NCBI RefSeq assembly: GCF_900129395.1 | Contig: NZ_FQVP01000001.1 | Span: 496,001 to 560,000 of the forward strand | DNA: 64,000 nucleotides | From: Pseudosulfitobacter pseudonitzschiae | Lineage (GTDB): Bacteria; Pseudomonadota; Alphaproteobacteria; Rhodobacterales; Rhodobacteraceae | Direction of reading: 5' to 3' | Shown here: in pieces, positions 1 through 9,916 of the stretch | How positions within the stretch are numbered: position 1 is the first letter of the stretch | Layout: the number at the start of each line of letters is the position of its first letter | Position numbers and translations under genes: made by a program | The notes under the pieces: generated by a model | Seen by the model: only the letters and a program-made list of their open reading frames with translations | Database searches by the model: none | What the model was told of the DNA's origin: nothing

Positions 1-618
1 AAGGGTGGTGGCAAAAGACGTCGTTTCGGCGTCGAGCGTTCCGTCCGGACAGATCCGGTTGAACAGCCCCGCAGCCTGCGCCCAGTCCGCCGTCATCGGC
101 GTGCCGGTCAGCGTCAGCTCCATCAGGTGTTTCGGCCCTACATTGCGCGAGACCGCCACCGCTGGCGTGGTGCAAAAGCCGCCGTTGGTCACGCCGGGCA
201 GGCAGACAGTGGCACGCGGGCTGGCGAAAGCCAGATCGCACGAGGCCACCAGTTGCAGCCCCGCCGCCGTGGCGATGCCGTCCACCATGGCGATGGTCGG
301 CTTGGGGAAGGTGGCCAGCGTCGTCATCATCGCGGCGCAGGCTTCGAACAACTCGGTCAGAAAGGCGCGGCCCTGATCCGCATCCGCCCGGTGGCGGGCG
401 ATTTCCTTGAGGTCGTGACCGGCGCAAAAGATGTGGCCGGGGCCGGTGATCACCACGACACGCACGGTATCATCTGCGGCCAGATCGTTCAGCGTTGCGT
501 GCAGTGTCCTGATCATGCCCAGCGACAACGCATGGGCCACCCCGCCGCCAAGGGCCAGCGTCGCCACGCCATCGGTCACATCACAGGTGACAAGATCTGG
601 GGTCTGCATCTGGTTCAT
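1..618 (-). CDS. Enoyl-CoA hydratase/isomerase family protein (ECHDC3-like), 3' end missing
   Basis: This open frame runs off the left edge; 206 codons are present from the ATG at 618. The crotonase fold is clear: VVITGPGHIFCAGHDLKEI gives the first oxyanion-hole segment and GIATAAGLQLVASCDLAFA the second. After that the protein has LPGVTNGGFCTTPAVA in place of the usual catalytic-Glu segment, a pattern I associate with the ECHDC3 branch, whose substrate is unclear. A cytoplasmic acyl-CoA role is therefore inference, and hydratase activity is doubtful. AGGAG lies just upstream of the start. The neighbour at 898 has very different base composition, so no operon link is suggested. Confidence 0.85.
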   Translation of the reverse strand, partial: MNQMQTPDLVTCDVTDGVATLALGGGVAHALSLGMIRTLHATLNDLAADDTVRVVVITGPGHIFCAGHDLKEIARHRADADQGRAFLTELFEACAAMMTTLATFPKPTIAMVDGIATAAGLQLVASCDLAFASPRATVCLPGVTNGGFCTTPAVAVSRNVGPKHLMELTLTGTPMTADWAQAAGLFNRICPDGTLDAETTSFATTL

Positions 619-897
619 CGCGGCTCCTTTGGCACAGTATGCCATGGCGCGGCAATGGTGCGCAACGCGATCCGGCGGGGTGGGGCGCGAGAGGCATTCG
701 TCACATGGGAGCGGGATGCAGTGCGCTGCTACAGCCGTTCGACAATCGGTGGGTTTTGGAAGGTCGTGAGTGTCCCTTTCGAGCCATTGTGGCCTATTCT
801 GCACCGCACACTTATTAGCACAAAGGACGGTGCAGGATGTCTCGGACACCGCACAACAAGCTGTTATGGGTTCTGGCTGTGACTAAGTGTAGGCCAC

Positions 898-1767
898 TCA
901 AGGATCGAAGTTGACCTCGCCTACATCGTCATTTTTTGGCGCTTCTTTTGGGAAACGGGCTAAAATCTCTTTCTCAATTCCATATAATTGAGATGATCGA
1001 ATTGCATTGCCTAAGTGCATCATGGCCGACACCTGAACCTTAGGTTGTTGCTGCAGTACTATCTTGCCATCATTTGTAATTAATGGGCCACTATAAAGGA
1101 TGCCAACAAAATGGATCCTACTAGCCCCAATATTGTAGGTGTTGGTTCTTCGGTCGAGGTATCCATTGCGGTCATATACGAAGATCGGCGACCCAGACGA
1201 GCCCGGAAAACAGGCCATATCTACCATGAACTCATGTTTGCCTCCGTATAGCTTGGTTAACGAAGATGCTGTATTTCCTCGTCGCGTTATTGGCAGGTTG
1301 TTGAAGTCGTCAAATATGCCTCTAGGACATCCAATCATTATGACCTCTTCCAATGCATCAAAGTACTGCCAATCATCGTCTTTTGGTACGACCTCAAAGC
1401 CTAAAGGACTATAGAATAATGGAGTGCCATTGGCCTCTGCTTGATTCAAAATTGGTCCAAATGGTATTGCGCACAGATCAACATCTGGGTCTGGGTGAAG
1501 CAATACAGCGCCAGGTCTGGCATCCAGATGACAAGGAATGAATTTTCCTGAAGGTCCAGATTCTTCTGCGGTATGGCAAACTACAGTGATTTGGTCGCAT
1601 CCGTTAACGACATGTTTGTTTGTGATGATTGCTGGAATAAACTGGTCTTCCGTAACCTTGAAGTTAAAGAAAAATCCAGTTCCGACCCCCACCTGGGCGC
1701 CGTTCAGCGAGGCTGAAATGCGCGTAGTGGTTAGAGTAAGGCGCTCTGCCAAAGTCAATTCAGGCAT
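898..1767 (-). CDS. Trypsin-like serine peptidase on an AT-rich block
   Basis: The protein has 289 residues with a chymotrypsin-fold triad: His52 in TNKHVV, Asp97 in DPDVDLCAI and Ser191 in FPGSSGSPIF, with the catalytic Ser in a GxSGxP context. There is no signal peptide, membrane segment or PDZ domain, so it is not a DegP/HtrA protein and is probably cytoplasmic. The gene and its flanks are visibly richer in A and T than the rest of the window, which suggests horizontal transfer. No toxin, STAND ATPase or other effector partner is next to it. The substrate is unknown. Stand-alone or fused trypsin-like domains do occur as effectors or processing enzymes in defence loci, but nothing here proves that role. 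Confidence 0.75.
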   Translation of the reverse strand: MPELTLAERLTLTTTRISASLNGAQVGVGTGFFFNFKVTEDQFIPAIITNKHVVNGCDQITVVCHTAEESGPSGKFIPCHLDARPGAVLLHPDPDVDLCAIPFGPILNQAEANGTPLFYSPLGFEVVPKDDDWQYFDALEEVIMIGCPRGIFDDFNNLPITRRGNTASSLTKLYGGKHEFMVDMACFPGSSGSPIFVYDRNGYLDRRTNTYNIGASRIHFVGILYSGPLITNDGKIVLQQQPKVQVSAMMHLGNAIRSSQLYGIEKEILARFPKEAPKNDDVGEVNFDP

Positions 1768-2078
1768 GTAGGAAGCTGCTCCATAATCATGAGTTTAATC
1801 ATTTGACGTTTCAATCTTGCAGGTTGAGCTAAACAGATTTTGCAACTTCTGTTTAGTGTGATGTTATTGGGTGTTGTGAGGCTTTGGCACGCAGTACGCC
1901 TACGTCTGTTTTCTCTCGAAAACAGACGGCAACACATGCTGCAAAAATCGCTCGCTTTTGGAACACTCGCAAACCACCCCTTTTCGACGCTGCCAAGAAC
2001 CCTGTTCAAAACCCAAGTGTTTCTTGAAGGTTTTTGGTTGCCCTTCGACAGCGGCCAGCAAGCCGCGCCCCAGATCAC
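1768..2078. other. Intergenic stretch with a strong palindrome, no convincing gene
   Basis: About 310 bases separate the start of the peptidase gene from the end of the NfeD gene. Composition moves from AT-rich near 1768 to GC-rich near 2040, so one edge of the acquired block probably lies here. The open frames crossing it have no plausible start signals or recognisable motifs. The only clear structure is the inverted repeat at 1903-1928. Confidence 0.5.
1903..1928. repeat. Perfect 11-bp inverted repeat, 4-base loop
   Basis: The arms CGTCTGTTTTC (1903-1913) and GAAAACAGACG (1918-1928) are exact reverse complements separated by TCTC. No T tract follows, so it is a poor terminator. It lies upstream of the peptidase gene in the AT-to-GC transition and could be an operator or a recombination scar. 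Confidence 0.6.
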
Positions 2079-2357
2079 CTAGCCGTCGTTGATGTCGTGC
2101 ATCACCCGCCGTGCGCCCGAGCTTTGGCGGCGGAATGCCAGCCGCAGCACAATCCATGCCAGCAGCGACAGACCCGCAAACAGCGCCATTGCCGGCGCCA
2201 CGCCAATCGCAGGGACTACAAGGCCCACGATGGCCGCCATCGCCAGCGCCCCCAGCGCAAAACCCAGAAAGATGAAACCGGGCAACAGAACCTCGACCAC
2301 GCCCAGGGCGATGGCAAAGGCCAGCCAGATCCACCAGATGCCGACCAGACCCGCCAT
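2079..2357 (-). CDS. NfeD-family membrane protein
   Basis: A 92-residue protein with two or three hydrophobic segments: a Trp-rich first helix (WWIWLAFAIALGVVEVLLPG), a Gly/Ala-rich second helix and a third near residues 55-72. It is the short NfeD form without the OB-fold tail or the serine-protease part. NfeD proteins are partners of SPFH-domain proteins. Here the ATG overlaps the stop of the SPFH gene by one base (TGATG), which implies translational coupling. It is probably an inner-membrane partner in that complex. Confidence 0.85.
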   Translation of the reverse strand: MAGLVGIWWIWLAFAIALGVVEVLLPGFIFLGFALGALAMAAIVGLVVPAIGVAPAMALFAGLSLLAWIVLRLAFRRQSSGARRVMHDINDG

Positions 2358-3250
2358 CAGCCGCGGCCCTTCAGCAGCTTGAACGCGTCGCCAAAGGCTT
2401 CGAGTGCTGCGGCAGGGACCACGATGGTTTGCTTGCCCGTGCCGTTGCCCAATGCGTTCAGCGCCTCGACCTGTTTCAGGGCGACCTGATATTGCGCGGC
2501 CTCGATCCCGTGTTCGGCAATGGCCTTGGCCACGACCTCGGTGGCATAGGCCTCGGCGTCAGCCAGAACGCGGCGGGCCTTGGCGGATTGTTCCGAGGCA
2601 TAAAGCTCGGCATCGGCCCCCAGTTCAACGGCGCGTTTCTTGCCCTCGGCCTCGGTCACCTGCGCGCGGCGGGCGCGTTCGGCGTTCAGCTGCTGCATCA
2701 TCGCGGCACGGGTCGCGGCGTCCAGGTTCACGTCCAGGATCTCGGCGCGGGTCACTTCGATGCCCCAGTTGTCCACCGCGTCCTCGACATTGGCCTTGAT
2801 GGTGGTGATCAGCGACGACCGGTTCGCCTGAACCTCGTCCAGGTCCATCTTGCCGATCTCGGCGCGTACAATCCCTGCCACGGTGGTCGAGATCGCGCCA
2901 TCCACGTCGCGGATGCGGTAGACGGTCTTTTCCGGCTCGATGATGCGGTAGAACACCGATGTGTCCACCTGCACCAGCACGTTGTCGCGGGTGATCGCAT
3001 CCTGGCTGGCGGTGGGCAACTGCCGTTCCAGGATGGAAATCCGGTGTGCCACGTGGTCGATAAAGGGCACGATCATGTTGATGCCCGGGCCCAGCACCGC
3101 CCGCAAACGGCCAAAACGCTGTACCACGTGCTGTTCGGACTGCGGCACGATCTTTACCGACTTGAAGACCACAATCACCAGCAAAAGCGCGGCAAGGAGA
3201 TACACAAGGTTGTTCTGCAACAGATCCAGAAGCATTTGTTCGATGTCCAC
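2357..3250 (-). CDS. SPFH/band-7 (stomatin-like, QmcA/paraslipin) protein
   Basis: A 297-residue protein. An N-terminal membrane helix (about residues 14-30) is followed by a band-7 domain opening with VKIVPQSEQHVVQRFGR and by the long Ala/Glu/Arg-rich coiled region (AERARRAQVTEAEGKKRAVELGADAEL) typical of stomatins. The family forms oligomeric membrane scaffolds and often binds proteases or NfeD. The start is GTG at 3250 with AAGGAT eight bases upstream; an ATG five codons later is possible. It sits in a two-gene operon with the NfeD gene. Confidence 0.9.
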   Translation of the reverse strand: MDIEQMLLDLLQNNLVYLLAALLLVIVVFKSVKIVPQSEQHVVQRFGRLRAVLGPGINMIVPFIDHVAHRISILERQLPTASQDAITRDNVLVQVDTSVFYRIIEPEKTVYRIRDVDGAISTTVAGIVRAEIGKMDLDEVQANRSSLITTIKANVEDAVDNWGIEVTRAEILDVNLDAATRAAMMQQLNAERARRAQVTEAEGKKRAVELGADAELYASEQSAKARRVLADAEAYATEVVAKAIAEHGIEAAQYQVALKQVEALNALGNGTGKQTIVVPAAALEAFGDAFKLLKGRG

Positions 3251-3334
3251 GTGCGTAATCCTTCATCCGGAACAATGGATCTGTTTTGGCCCCAGTCACG
3301 GGATAAAGCAAGCGTGACAGCCGGGGCTTCGGCC

Positions 3335-5041
3335 CTAGAACCGTTGGGTCAAATCCTTGGTTTCGGGGGCGGGCAGCTCACGCGGTGCATCGCTGGGCAG
3401 CATGGGCTGTCCGGTTTCCCGTTCAATCTGGCGCGCCGCGCGGATCAGCATTTCTCGTATCTTGCACTGCATCGCCCACGCGGTTGTGGGGTTGGGCGTG
3501 GGCAGTTCGAACCACACTTGCTGACCAAAGACATTGTGATCGTTCACATGCACCGCGGCCTGGTCGACGGGGCCGGTGTCGTCGCCGTCCTCGTGTTCCA
3601 CGGTGTCCAGGAACACCTTGCGCAGGCGGTCCACGTCAGCGCCATGCGCCAGGGTCAGTTCGATCACACGGGTCATCTTGGTGTCTTCGATGGACCAGTT
3701 TTCAAAGGCGTCCTTCACGAAATAGCTGACCGGCACGATATAGCGGTTCCCGGTCCAGATCAGCAGTTGCACATAGGTAAAGTTGATCCGCTCGACCGTG
3801 CAATACCGCCCTTCAAAGATCACCATGTCGCCAATCCGCGCCGACCGGTTCAAAGCGATCTGCACAGAGGCCAGAATATTGCCCAGAACCTCGCGCGCGG
3901 CAAAGCCGAGGATGATGGTCAGCGCACCGGCCGAGGCCAGCAGCGACAGGCCGATGGACTGAAACGCATTGGCCGAGGACAGCACAATGCCCGACGCCAC
4001 CAGCAGCGCGATGACGATGACGCCCTTGCGCGCTGCGGAAATCATCGTGGCCATGCTGCGCATATGGGCATTGCTCGGGTCGGCAAGCTCGTCGGGGGTG
4101 TTGAAGCTGATGCGGTCGAAAATCTCGTCGATGACAAACACGACCGCCAGCGTGGCCGCCGTGACAAAACCGATGATCGTCATCGGGCTGATCAGGCTGT
4201 CCAATACGCCCGAGACCACCAGCACCCGCGTCGTCGATACGCCGACAACGGTGGTTGTCACCGCGATGGTCGCAGGCCAGCGCAGCGCCCGCACGATAGA
4301 GTGGCTGAGGGCGGTGTTCATCTTGCGTCCGAAAATGGTGACAGAGCGGTAAGTCAGCCAGCCCAGGGCGGCGGCCACCCACAGCATGAGCGGGACAAAG
4401 ATGACTTCCCAAACATACATGCCCAGGAACGCATCATTGCGGGCCCATTGCGGCAGCGCCTGTTCCAGCGATGTCGGCCCGTATAATTCATACAAGGCAG
4501 GGATGCGGTTGACGGTTTCGCGCGAGAACACCCAGACCGGCGTGCCGTCCGGCGGCATGACCCGGTTCAGCCGCAGCGCCACGTCGTGACGTCCCAGCTC
4601 CAGCCAGTCGATGACAATCGAACGGCGCACGCGGCCGGTGTTGTCGGATTCGGTGGACCCGATCAGCCAACCGTCGGGTCGGTCCGAAAGCGACCGCCAC
4701 GGCACCACGACCTTGCGATCCATCAGCACGAACAACTGCCGTGCAAGCTGGGCGGCTTTGGCGCTTTGTTCCTCGCGGGGCAGGTTGGTCAGATCAAGCA
4801 CCTGCGCTGCGTCTTCGAAACGTCCCTCTTCGGCCATGTCGAAAAAGCTGTCCATCGCGCTCATCGGGGTGGCCCGGTCAAGCCCCTCGGGACCGGCGGG
4901 CAGGCCGGGGTTCAGGGCATCGACTTCAAAAAATTCGATCTCGGCCTGTGCATGGGCAGCACAAGCAAGGAAAACCAACGTCAGAAAGGCGCCAAGGCGC
5001 AACCACAGGGCCGACGCGAGCGGGTGCAGCAAACGTGTCAT
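3335..5041 (-). CDS. MscS-family mechanosensitive ion channel
   Basis: Begun at the ATG at 5041, which has AAGGAA upstream and opens a clear signal peptide ending near AHAQA, the protein is 568 residues; the open frame extends further upstream without support. A periplasmic region of about 170 residues precedes membrane segments near 205-230, 255-275, 285-305, 340-357 and 362-385. The pore-lining last helix and beta domain carry LLASAGALTIILGFAAREVLGNILASVQI and IGDMVIFEGRYCTVERI, the MscS signature. It should release solutes on hypo-osmotic shock. It is larger than small MscS, like other periplasmic-domain members. Confidence 0.9.
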   Translation of the reverse strand: MTRLLHPLASALWLRLGAFLTLVFLACAAHAQAEIEFFEVDALNPGLPAGPEGLDRATPMSAMDSFFDMAEEGRFEDAAQVLDLTNLPREEQSAKAAQLARQLFVLMDRKVVVPWRSLSDRPDGWLIGSTESDNTGRVRRSIVIDWLELGRHDVALRLNRVMPPDGTPVWVFSRETVNRIPALYELYGPTSLEQALPQWARNDAFLGMYVWEVIFVPLMLWVAAALGWLTYRSVTIFGRKMNTALSHSIVRALRWPATIAVTTTVVGVSTTRVLVVSGVLDSLISPMTIIGFVTAATLAVVFVIDEIFDRISFNTPDELADPSNAHMRSMATMISAARKGVIVIALLVASGIVLSSANAFQSIGLSLLASAGALTIILGFAAREVLGNILASVQIALNRSARIGDMVIFEGRYCTVERINFTYVQLLIWTGNRYIVPVSYFVKDAFENWSIEDTKMTRVIELTLAHGADVDRLRKVFLDTVEHEDGDDTGPVDQAAVHVNDHNVFGQQVWFELPTPNPTTAWAMQCKIREMLIRAARQIERETGQPMLPSDAPRELPAPETKDLTQRF

Positions 5042-5100
5042 GTGGCGGGGTTCCTTTCCCGTTTTTAAGTATCCCAGCGATATAGCGCAATGTCCCCTGA

Positions 5101-6279
<1,179 letters not shown>

Positions 6280-6541
6280 TGTCAGGGTTTGCAAGGGCAC
6301 GCAAATTGTCCCCAAGCGCATACAAACCCGGATTTTGTACATATTTCGGCTGAAAAAGTACAAAACCGCGCCAAAAATTTCGGTCACTTTGCAAGGTCCC
6401 ATTGCGCAGCTCTGAACGTGCCGTCATTGTGAAACCTTGAAACAGGCAGTGGTCAAACACAGTTTACTACTCTGAAACCAGGAGACGACATCAGGTTGCC
6501 GCAAACAGGGACCGGTCGTCTTGCTAGATAAGGAAAAGAGC

Positions 6542-8950
6542 ATGCAAGAGCCCCTTAACGCTTCGTACCCGGTCCTGCCGCTGCGCGACATTGTGGTGTT
6601 TCCGCATATGATCGTGCCGCTGTTCGTTGGCCGCGACAAATCCGTACGCGCGCTTGAAGAAGTGATGGCCGATGACAAGCAGATCCTGCTGTCCAGCCAG
6701 ATCGACCCCTCCGAGGACGATCCCGAAGCGACAGGCATCTACAAGGCCGGCGTGCTGGCCAATGTGCTGCAACTGCTGAAACTGCCCGATGGCACCGTTA
6801 AGGTGCTGGTCGAAGGGCAGGCGCGGGTGCGCATCACCGAATACCTTGAAAACGATAACTTTTTCGAAGCGCGCGCCGAGTATCTGACCGAGATGCCGGG
6901 CGATGTCACCACCACCGAGGCGCTGCTGCGCACCGTGGCGGATGAATTCGAACGCTACGCCAAGGTCCGCAAGAACGTGCCCGAAGAGGCGCTGACAGCG
7001 GTCAGCGACACGGTCGAGCCTGCGAAACTGGCCGACCTTGTGGCGGGGCACCTGGGCATTGAAGTGAACCAGAAGCAGGAGCTTCTGGAAACGCTCAGCA
7101 TCTCCGAGCGGCTTGAGAAGGTTTACGGCCTGATGCAGGGCGAAATGTCCGTCCTTCAGGTCGAGAAAAAGATCAAGACCCGCGTCAAATCCCAGATGGA
7201 GCGGACGCAGCGCGAGTATTATCTGAACGAACAGATGAAAGCGATCCAGCAAGAGCTGGGCGATGGTGAGGACGGCAAGAACGAAGTTGCCGAGCTGGAA
7301 GCCAAGATCGCCGCGACCAAGCTGAGCAAGGAAGCCCGCGAAAAGGCCGATAGCGAGATCAAAAAGCTCAAGAACATGAGCCCGATGAGCGCTGAGGCCA
7401 CCGTTGTGCGCAACTATCTGGACTGGATGCTGTCGATCCCGTGGGGCGTGAAATCGCGCGTCAAAAAGGACCTGGGCCGCGCGCAAAAGGTGCTGGATGA
7501 CGACCACTATGGCCTTGAGAAGGTCAAGGAACGGATCGTCGAATATCTGGCTGTGCAGCAACGCAGCAAGAAGATGAAAGGCCCGATCATGTGCCTCGTC
7601 GGCCCTCCGGGCGTCGGCAAGACATCCTTGGGCAAATCCGTGGCCAAGGCGACGGGCCGCGAATTCATCCGCATCAGCCTGGGCGGTGTGCGTGACGAAT
7701 CCGAGATCCGTGGTCACCGCCGGACTTACATCGGCTCCATGCCCGGTAAGATCATCCAGGCGCTGAAAAAGGCGAAAACCACCAACCCGCTGATCTTGCT
7801 CGATGAAATCGACAAGATGGGTCAGGATTTCCGTGGTGATCCCGCATCGGCCATGCTTGAGGTGCTGGACCCGGAACAAAACGGCACATTCGTCGACCAC
7901 TATCTCGAGGTCGAATATGACCTGTCGAACGTGATGTTCCTGACCACGTCGAACAGCTACAACATGCCCGGCCCGCTTCTGGACCGGATGGAGATCATCC
8001 CGCTGGCCGGCTACACCGAGGACGAAAAGCGCGAGATCGCCAAGCATCACCTGCTGGCCAAGCAGATCAAGAACCACGGTCTGAAAAAGTCCGAGTTCGA
8101 GCTGACCGATGAAGGGCTGACCGACATCATCCGCTATTACACACGTGAAGCGGGGGTGCGGAACCTGGAGCGCGAAATCGCCAAGGTGGCGCGCAAGGCG
8201 TTGACCAAGATCGTCAAGAAAGAGGCCGAGAGTATTTCGGTGACCTCGGACAACATCAACGAGTTCCTGGGCGTGCGCAAACACCGCTATGGTCTGGCCG
8301 AGCTTGAGGACCAGATCGGCGTTGTCACCGGGCTGGCCTATACCTCTGTCGGTGGCGAGCTGTTGCAGATCGAAGCGTTGCGCCTGCCGGGCAAGGGCCG
8401 GATGAAGACCACCGGCAAGCTGGGCGACGTGATGAAGGAAAGCATCGACGCGGCCTCCAGCTATGTGCGGTCGATCAGCCCGAAAATCGGGGTGAAGCCG
8501 ACGCAGTTCGACAAGGTGGACATCCACGTGCACGTCCCTGACGGCGCCACGCCCAAGGATGGCCCATCGGCTGGTCTGGCGATGGTGACGTCGATCGTTT
8601 CGGTTCTGACCCAGATCCCCGTGCGCAAGGACATTGCGATGACGGGCGAGGTCAGCCTGCGCGGCAACGCCATGCCGATCGGTGGGTTGAAGGAAAAACT
8701 GCTCGCGGCCCTGCGTGGCGGCATCAAGACTGTGCTGATCCCGCAGGAAAACGAAAAGGACATGGCCGAAATCCCTGACAACGTGAAACAGGGTATGACG
8801 ATCATTCCGGTCAGCCACGTGTCCGAAGTGCTGAAGCACGCGCTGGTGCGTGAACCCGAGGCGATCGAGTGGGACGAGGCGGCAGAAGAAGCCGCCGCCG
8901 CCGCCGCTGCCGCATCGAAAGAGACCGGGGCAGGGGCCACCGCCCACTGA
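6542..8950 (+). CDS. lon: ATP-dependent protease La (Lon)
   Basis: An 802-residue class A Lon. The order is the N-terminal substrate-binding domain (residues 1-200, VLPLRDIVVFPHM), a coiled linker, the AAA+ module with Walker A GPPGVGKTS at 354-362 and Walker B LLLDEIDKM, and the protease domain with Ser676 in PKDGPSAG and Lys719. The start ATG at 6542 has AGGA seven bases upstream; a TTG seven codons earlier is less likely. It degrades misfolded and regulatory proteins in the cytosol. The C-terminal tail is Ala-rich. A strong terminator follows, then an HU gene, echoing the lon-hupB order of other proteobacteria. Confidence 0.97.
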   Translation: MQEPLNASYPVLPLRDIVVFPHMIVPLFVGRDKSVRALEEVMADDKQILLSSQIDPSEDDPEATGIYKAGVLANVLQLLKLPDGTVKVLVEGQARVRITEYLENDNFFEARAEYLTEMPGDVTTTEALLRTVADEFERYAKVRKNVPEEALTAVSDTVEPAKLADLVAGHLGIEVNQKQELLETLSISERLEKVYGLMQGEMSVLQVEKKIKTRVKSQMERTQREYYLNEQMKAIQQELGDGEDGKNEVAELEAKIAATKLSKEAREKADSEIKKLKNMSPMSAEATVVRNYLDWMLSIPWGVKSRVKKDLGRAQKVLDDDHYGLEKVKERIVEYLAVQQRSKKMKGPIMCLVGPPGVGKTSLGKSVAKATGREFIRISLGGVRDESEIRGHRRTYIGSMPGKIIQALKKAKTTNPLILLDEIDKMGQDFRGDPASAMLEVLDPEQNGTFVDHYLEVEYDLSNVMFLTTSNSYNMPGPLLDRMEIIPLAGYTEDEKREIAKHHLLAKQIKNHGLKKSEFELTDEGLTDIIRYYTREAGVRNLEREIAKVARKALTKIVKKEAESISVTSDNINEFLGVRKHRYGLAELEDQIGVVTGLAYTSVGGELLQIEALRLPGKGRMKTTGKLGDVMKESIDAASSYVRSISPKIGVKPTQFDKVDIHVHVPDGATPKDGPSAGLAMVTSIVSVLTQIPVRKDIAMTGEVSLRGNAMPIGGLKEKLLAALRGGIKTVLIPQENEKDMAEIPDNVKQGMTIIPVSHVSEVLKHALVREPEAIEWDEAAEEAAAAAAAASKETGAGATAH

Positions 8951-8971
8951 TCCGTCGCTGAAAGCCCGAAC

Positions 8972-9002
8972 AAACGCCCCGCAGGACACTGCGGGGCGTT
9001 TT
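8972..9002 (+). terminator. Rho-independent terminator after lon
   Basis: An 11-bp perfect stem, AAACGCCCCGC (8972-8982) with GCGGGGCGTTT (8991-9001), an 8-base loop and a short T run. Confidence 0.9.
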
Positions 9003-9168
9003 GCGTTTCGGGGTGGAATTTGGTCACCTTGGCATGCAACCGCTGATTTTCGTGACGAAATTGGCTCAGAGCGCACGCTGGCCGTGTCGGATCACAGTGT
9101 TCAGTGGAAATGTGCGCAAAATGCGACTAACCTCGTGCCAAACTTCACACGTGACCAAAGGCATAAGC

Positions 9169-9603
9169 ATGGCAACGTCCAAAACCCCCCGCACCAAAAG
9201 CGCCGCAGCCACCGCTGCTGCTGCAAGCAAGGCCGCAACGGCCACCACGGCAGCCCGCACCTCGAAGGCGCCCAAAGCGGCGAATGTCGCAACAACAGGC
9301 GGTGCCGAAGAGGTCGTGACAGGGCCGATGATGCGTAAGAAAGAACTGATCGACGCGGTCGTGGCGGCCTCTGGTGCCAAGAAGAAAGACGCAAAGCCGG
9401 TTGTCGAGGCGATGCTGAAGGTCATGGGCAACGCCCTGCGCGATGGCCGCGAGCTGAACCTGCACCCCTTTGGCAGCGTCAAGGTGCGCCGCGCCAAGGA
9501 CATGGTCAAGGCCCGCGTCCTGACCACCAAGATCCGCCAGCGCAAACCCGAAGCCATCGAAGCCGCCAACGCCGCAGCCGCAGAGGACAGCGCGTCGGAA
9601 TAA
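9169..9603 (+). CDS. HU-family DNA-binding protein with Lys/Ala/Thr-rich N-terminal tail
   Basis: A 144-residue protein. Residues 1-50 are a low-complexity Ala/Thr/Lys tail, and from about 55 there is an HU/IHF fold (MMRKKELIDAVVAASGAKKKDAKPVVEAMLKVMG) with the DNA-binding arm region HPFGSVKVRRAKD. Classical HU has about 90 residues, so the basic tail is an addition that could give extra DNA contacts. The open frame extends upstream, but the ATG at 9169 is the first plausible start and the earlier part reads as noise. It follows lon and is closed by a terminator. Confidence 0.9.
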   Translation: MATSKTPRTKSAAATAAAASKAATATTAARTSKAPKAANVATTGGAEEVVTGPMMRKKELIDAVVAASGAKKKDAKPVVEAMLKVMGNALRDGRELNLHPFGSVKVRRAKDMVKARVLTTKIRQRKPEAIEAANAAAAEDSASE

Positions 9604-9630
9604 GTTCTGCACAATCCGCCCAGATTTTTG

Positions 9631-9662
9631 ATGCGGCCTCTTGCAAGGGGGGCCGCATTTTT
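9631..9662 (+). terminator. Rho-independent terminator after the HU gene
   Basis: An 8-bp stem, ATGCGGCC (9631-9638) with GGCCGCAT (9651-9658), followed by five T. It separates the HU gene from tRNA-Val. Confidence 0.85.
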
Positions 9663-9678
9663 GTATCTGCCCCTGCAA

Positions 9679-9753
9679 GGGTGATTAGCTCAGTGGTAGA
9701 GCGCTTCGTTCACATCGAAGATGTCAGGAGTTCAAATCTCTTATCACCCACCA
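9679..9753 (+). tRNA. tRNA-Val (CAC anticodon)
   Basis: The full cloverleaf can be folded by eye. Acceptor arms are GGGTGAT and ATCACCC with discriminator A and an encoded CCA. The anticodon stem CTTCG/CGAAG encloses loop TTCACAT, giving anticodon CAC, which reads GUG. The T loop is TTCAAAT. Confidence 0.96.
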
Positions 9754-9916
9754 TTTTCCCACCAATATTTATCAATGACAAAATACGCGGGCCAATAGGC
9801 TGATCGTCACGCGTATGCTGCGCGGTTTGCCTGATCAGGCCCAGCCCCCAAGGATTTGGTTTGGTTCTGAAAAGGTTAGGGCAGGGCGCTCGAACGCACC
9901 CCGCCCCGTGTCCCTT

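Noticed and set aside
1840-2082. Small open frames on both strands next to the 1903-1928 palindrome
   Set aside because: No ribosome-binding site, no recognisable motif and the frames simply cross the palindrome.
2429-4486. Very long plus-strand open frame (685 codons) across the SPFH and MscS genes
   Set aside because: It is the antisense shadow of two well-supported minus-strand genes and its translation is Arg/Gly/His-rich noise with no domain.
6436-6471. Possible heat-shock (sigma-32) promoter before lon: CTTGAAAC at 6436
   Set aside because: The -35 half fits, but no good -10 lies at the right spacing, so I did not list it as a feature.
6524-9076. 850-codon minus-strand open frame opposite lon
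   Set aside because: A high-GC antisense shadow; the plus strand encodes an intact Lon with all catalytic motifs.
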